Source: Diphasiastrum complanatum (taxonomy: Eukaryota; Streptophyta; Lycopodiopsida; Lycopodiales; Lycopodiaceae). From it: a stretch of 64,000 nt of DNA. The position numbers and the translations under genes were made by a program. Below are positions 62,133 through 64,000 of the stretch, piece by piece; the first letter of the stretch is position 1, and each line of letters starts with the position of its first letter. The notes under the pieces were generated by a model, which worked only from the letters and a program-made list of their open reading frames with translations, ran no database searches and was not told where the DNA came from. The stretch is taken from the NCBI GenBank assembly GCA_029204225.1, contig CM055102.1, positions 22,152,386 to 22,216,385 of the forward strand, in the 5' to 3' direction.

Positions 62133-63480
62133 TCTGGAAGATCAAATCTTTAGCACATAAAACTTATTTGGAGTTTCAAACTTTCCAGGATCAGAATAGA
62201 ACCTGGGAATCAAATTTGATCCCCAAGAGGCCGTGCTTGACTTTGAAAAGGATAAAGCAAGAAAGGCATGAAGCTTATTATCACTAAAGGGATGAACCGA
62301 TACCTTCCCTTAAGCAACTCCTAATTATGTAGTCATCATGGCTTAGGTTTGAATCAACTGTTGCTCATAGAAACTAGTGTGGTACAGAAACCTGGCTCGG
62401 AGGGGCATAAACTATTGTACGCACAAATATCAAGAGTTGAAAGCTGCAAGAAACTGAAACCAGAGTTGTTGAATCTTTAGTCTTGTATGACCTGATTTGG
62501 AGTGATGGAGCTGGCAGCCACTGAAAATCTTCATCAAACTTGAACAACAATTGCTCAGAGAAACAGAGCCTCAATGCGCTCGCGGTTCAAAAACTATGAA
62601 CCTGAATTTGGCACTACATCAGCTAACTGTCGCACAGGTATTCCAGCACATCCCATCAGGACTATCGAAAAACTCAGCCGCGATCCACATCAGGCCATTT
62701 TCCAAACATCTCAACAACGCTCCAACCTTCTTCATCATAGCCGAACCCTTCTGCTCCAACAAAATGTTCCTGCAGAAATTGCGACCTACAAAGGCAACGG
62801 CAGCGCATCATTTGCCCCTCAGACAAGAAAACCCTTGCAAAACAACCGCAAGGACAGAAACCATACCACGCAACAATAAACCTTAAAACAAAAATCTCAA
62901 GATCTTGACACCAATAAATCTCAATGTTTCTTTCCCACCATCAAAATCCCTCATCAACCACCCCGAAACAACCATTAGTGAGCCACCAAATTCCCAGATC
63001 GATCTGCTAAACCCTCACATTCTGTCAGCTTCAAGGATTCGCCATGCCTTTTCTATTCAATCTCATCAGATTTCAGAATCCGATCCAGATTCCCCCCAAA
63101 AACACGATCGATACCAAATCTTTATCGTCTCTTCTCCTCCTCTCTCTCTCTCTCTCTCTCTCTTCATGCTTCTGTGTTGCTGGTGGCGGTGGTGGTGGTT
63201 GGAGGTAAAGCCATGTCACATGGAGCATTTTTTGGGGAGGTGATGAGGCCTAATGGCACATTGCATTTTATGGCGCCCACTTGGATGCTAGCCACGTGTC
63301 ACATCTGCCACTTGGATTTTTCCTGCTCGTCGATTATACTAAGAATGAAGCAATGTCGGAATGCTCGATAAGGAATCCGACGGTGGCGAGATTAAAATCT
63401 ACGTGTGCCAAATGATGTCATTTTAGAATTAAAAGGGTGCCTTTCCATGCCGGCCCATTACCCATTATGTGTCAAAAGTG
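62133..63480 (-). other. SYP3 upstream region
   Basis: Promoter and leader of the minus-strand gene. A (CT)n at 63139-63163 reads (GA)n in the gene's direction, about 1 kb before the start codon. Plus-strand frames at 62551-62886, 62574-62879 and 62905-63243 have no recognisable domain and low-complexity ends. Confidence 0.45.
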
Positions 63481-63489
63481 CATCTTAGT

Positions 63490-63720
63490 TTCCAAGGGGG
63501 GGCTGAACTTGGGACCCAAGAAACATTGAATACGAAGCTAACCAACTCAACCAACCGAGTTGGCGGGCCTGAACTTGAGACCAAAGAAACTTTGAATACG
63601 AAGCTAACCAACTAAATCAACCTGGTTAGATACCCATAAAAAAATGCTTCTCGGTTTCTAAGGGAAGGCTCGAACGTGGGACCAAAGCAACTTTGAAACC
63701 CGTCTCACAACCCCATTTGC
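63490..63720 (-). repeat. tandem tRNA-like repeat units (possible SINE remnants)
   Basis: Two units 66 bases apart (63503 and 63569, 'ctgaactt') and a third diverged one near 63668. On the minus strand they read TTGGTTGAGTTGGTTAGC followed about 25 bases later by GGTCCCAAGTTCAGCCC, resembling the A and B boxes of a tRNA gene. No complete tRNA cloverleaf is present. Confidence 0.5.
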
Positions 63721-64000
63721 ATGCACTTTGTGACCCCCTCACGTGATAGGCTTGGCAACAAAAATAAAAATTAGCTTTTGCTGAGAAACCAATCTTTGCT
63801 CTATCTCTAACCAGTTTCTCTCTATCTGTGGAATTGTTGCCATGTTTGTGTTGATAATAAAACATGCTTAGCAAGTGAGATAATAAAAAAACATGCTTGA
63901 GATCGTCATAAGAACTGCTTGACAAGTGAGATCAGAGAACACAATGGGTTGTTGCAACTGGTTGAATGGCAAGGCATGTTGTAGCAACTCGTGGACATCC
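63721..64000. other. no gene seen at window end
   Basis: AT-rich sequence with a repeated 'aacatgctt' phrase near 63860-63895. Nothing recognisable. Confidence 0.4.

Noticed and set aside
62551-63243. Three overlapping plus-strand frames upstream of SYP3
   Set aside because: No domain; biased composition; two cover the same DNA in different frames.
63490-63720. True tRNA gene
   Set aside because: A- and B-box-like strings are present but there is no complete cloverleaf or acceptor stem.

Overview
This is nuclear DNA of a land plant. Three spliced or intronless plant-type genes sit in a sea of decayed retrotransposons, the retrotransposon primer sites are of plant type, and introns reach 2-2.8 kb. 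A large, repeat-rich genome such as that of a fern or another seed-free plant would fit, but I cannot assign a species from sequence alone. No RNA gene, CRISPR array or organellar segment was recognised.

Host genes. (1) 23423-30093 (+): a 12-exon CTF4/WDHD1 (Arabidopsis EOL1-type) replisome adaptor, reconstructed to about 1,031 residues. (2) 49614-51023 (+): an intronless 469-residue PHT4-family anion/phosphate transporter, closest to PHT4;6 (Golgi type). (3) 57363-62132 (-): a five-exon SYP3 (SYP31/32, Sed5/syntaxin-5) cis-Golgi Qa-SNARE of 353 residues. They are unrelated in pathway and look like ordinary islands between repeats.

Repeats, left to right. 1-2.1 kb: Ty3-type gag fragment. 5.0-8.5 kb: two joined, degenerate Ty1/copia fragments. 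8.6-9.7 kb: LINE reverse transcriptase fragment (-). 12.5-13.5 kb: Ty3 protease fragment. 15.0-16.4 kb: copia 5' LTR carrying a 177-bp (AG)n and a perfect tRNA-iMet primer site. 18.3-22.1 kb: copia element (-) broken by another LTR. 31.0-36.4 kb: a gag-only Ty3-type element (-) with a TCTTT target-site duplication and a reading frame of roughly 1,090 codons broken only by nonsense codons. 36.4-41.0 kb: copia element (-). 42.5-48.1 kb: copia element (+). Both complete-ended copia elements keep gag and protease but have lost integrase, and their RT region is lost or collapsed. 52.0-54.7 kb: LINE and copia scraps. 63.5-63.7 kb: tandem tRNA-like units.

The most interesting material is the gag-only element with its unexplained coiled-coil and C-terminal helical region, the recurring CACGTG-centred palindromes in several copia LTRs, and microsatellite expansion just downstream of LTR TATA boxes. 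All calls come from reading translations and motifs; no database search was possible.
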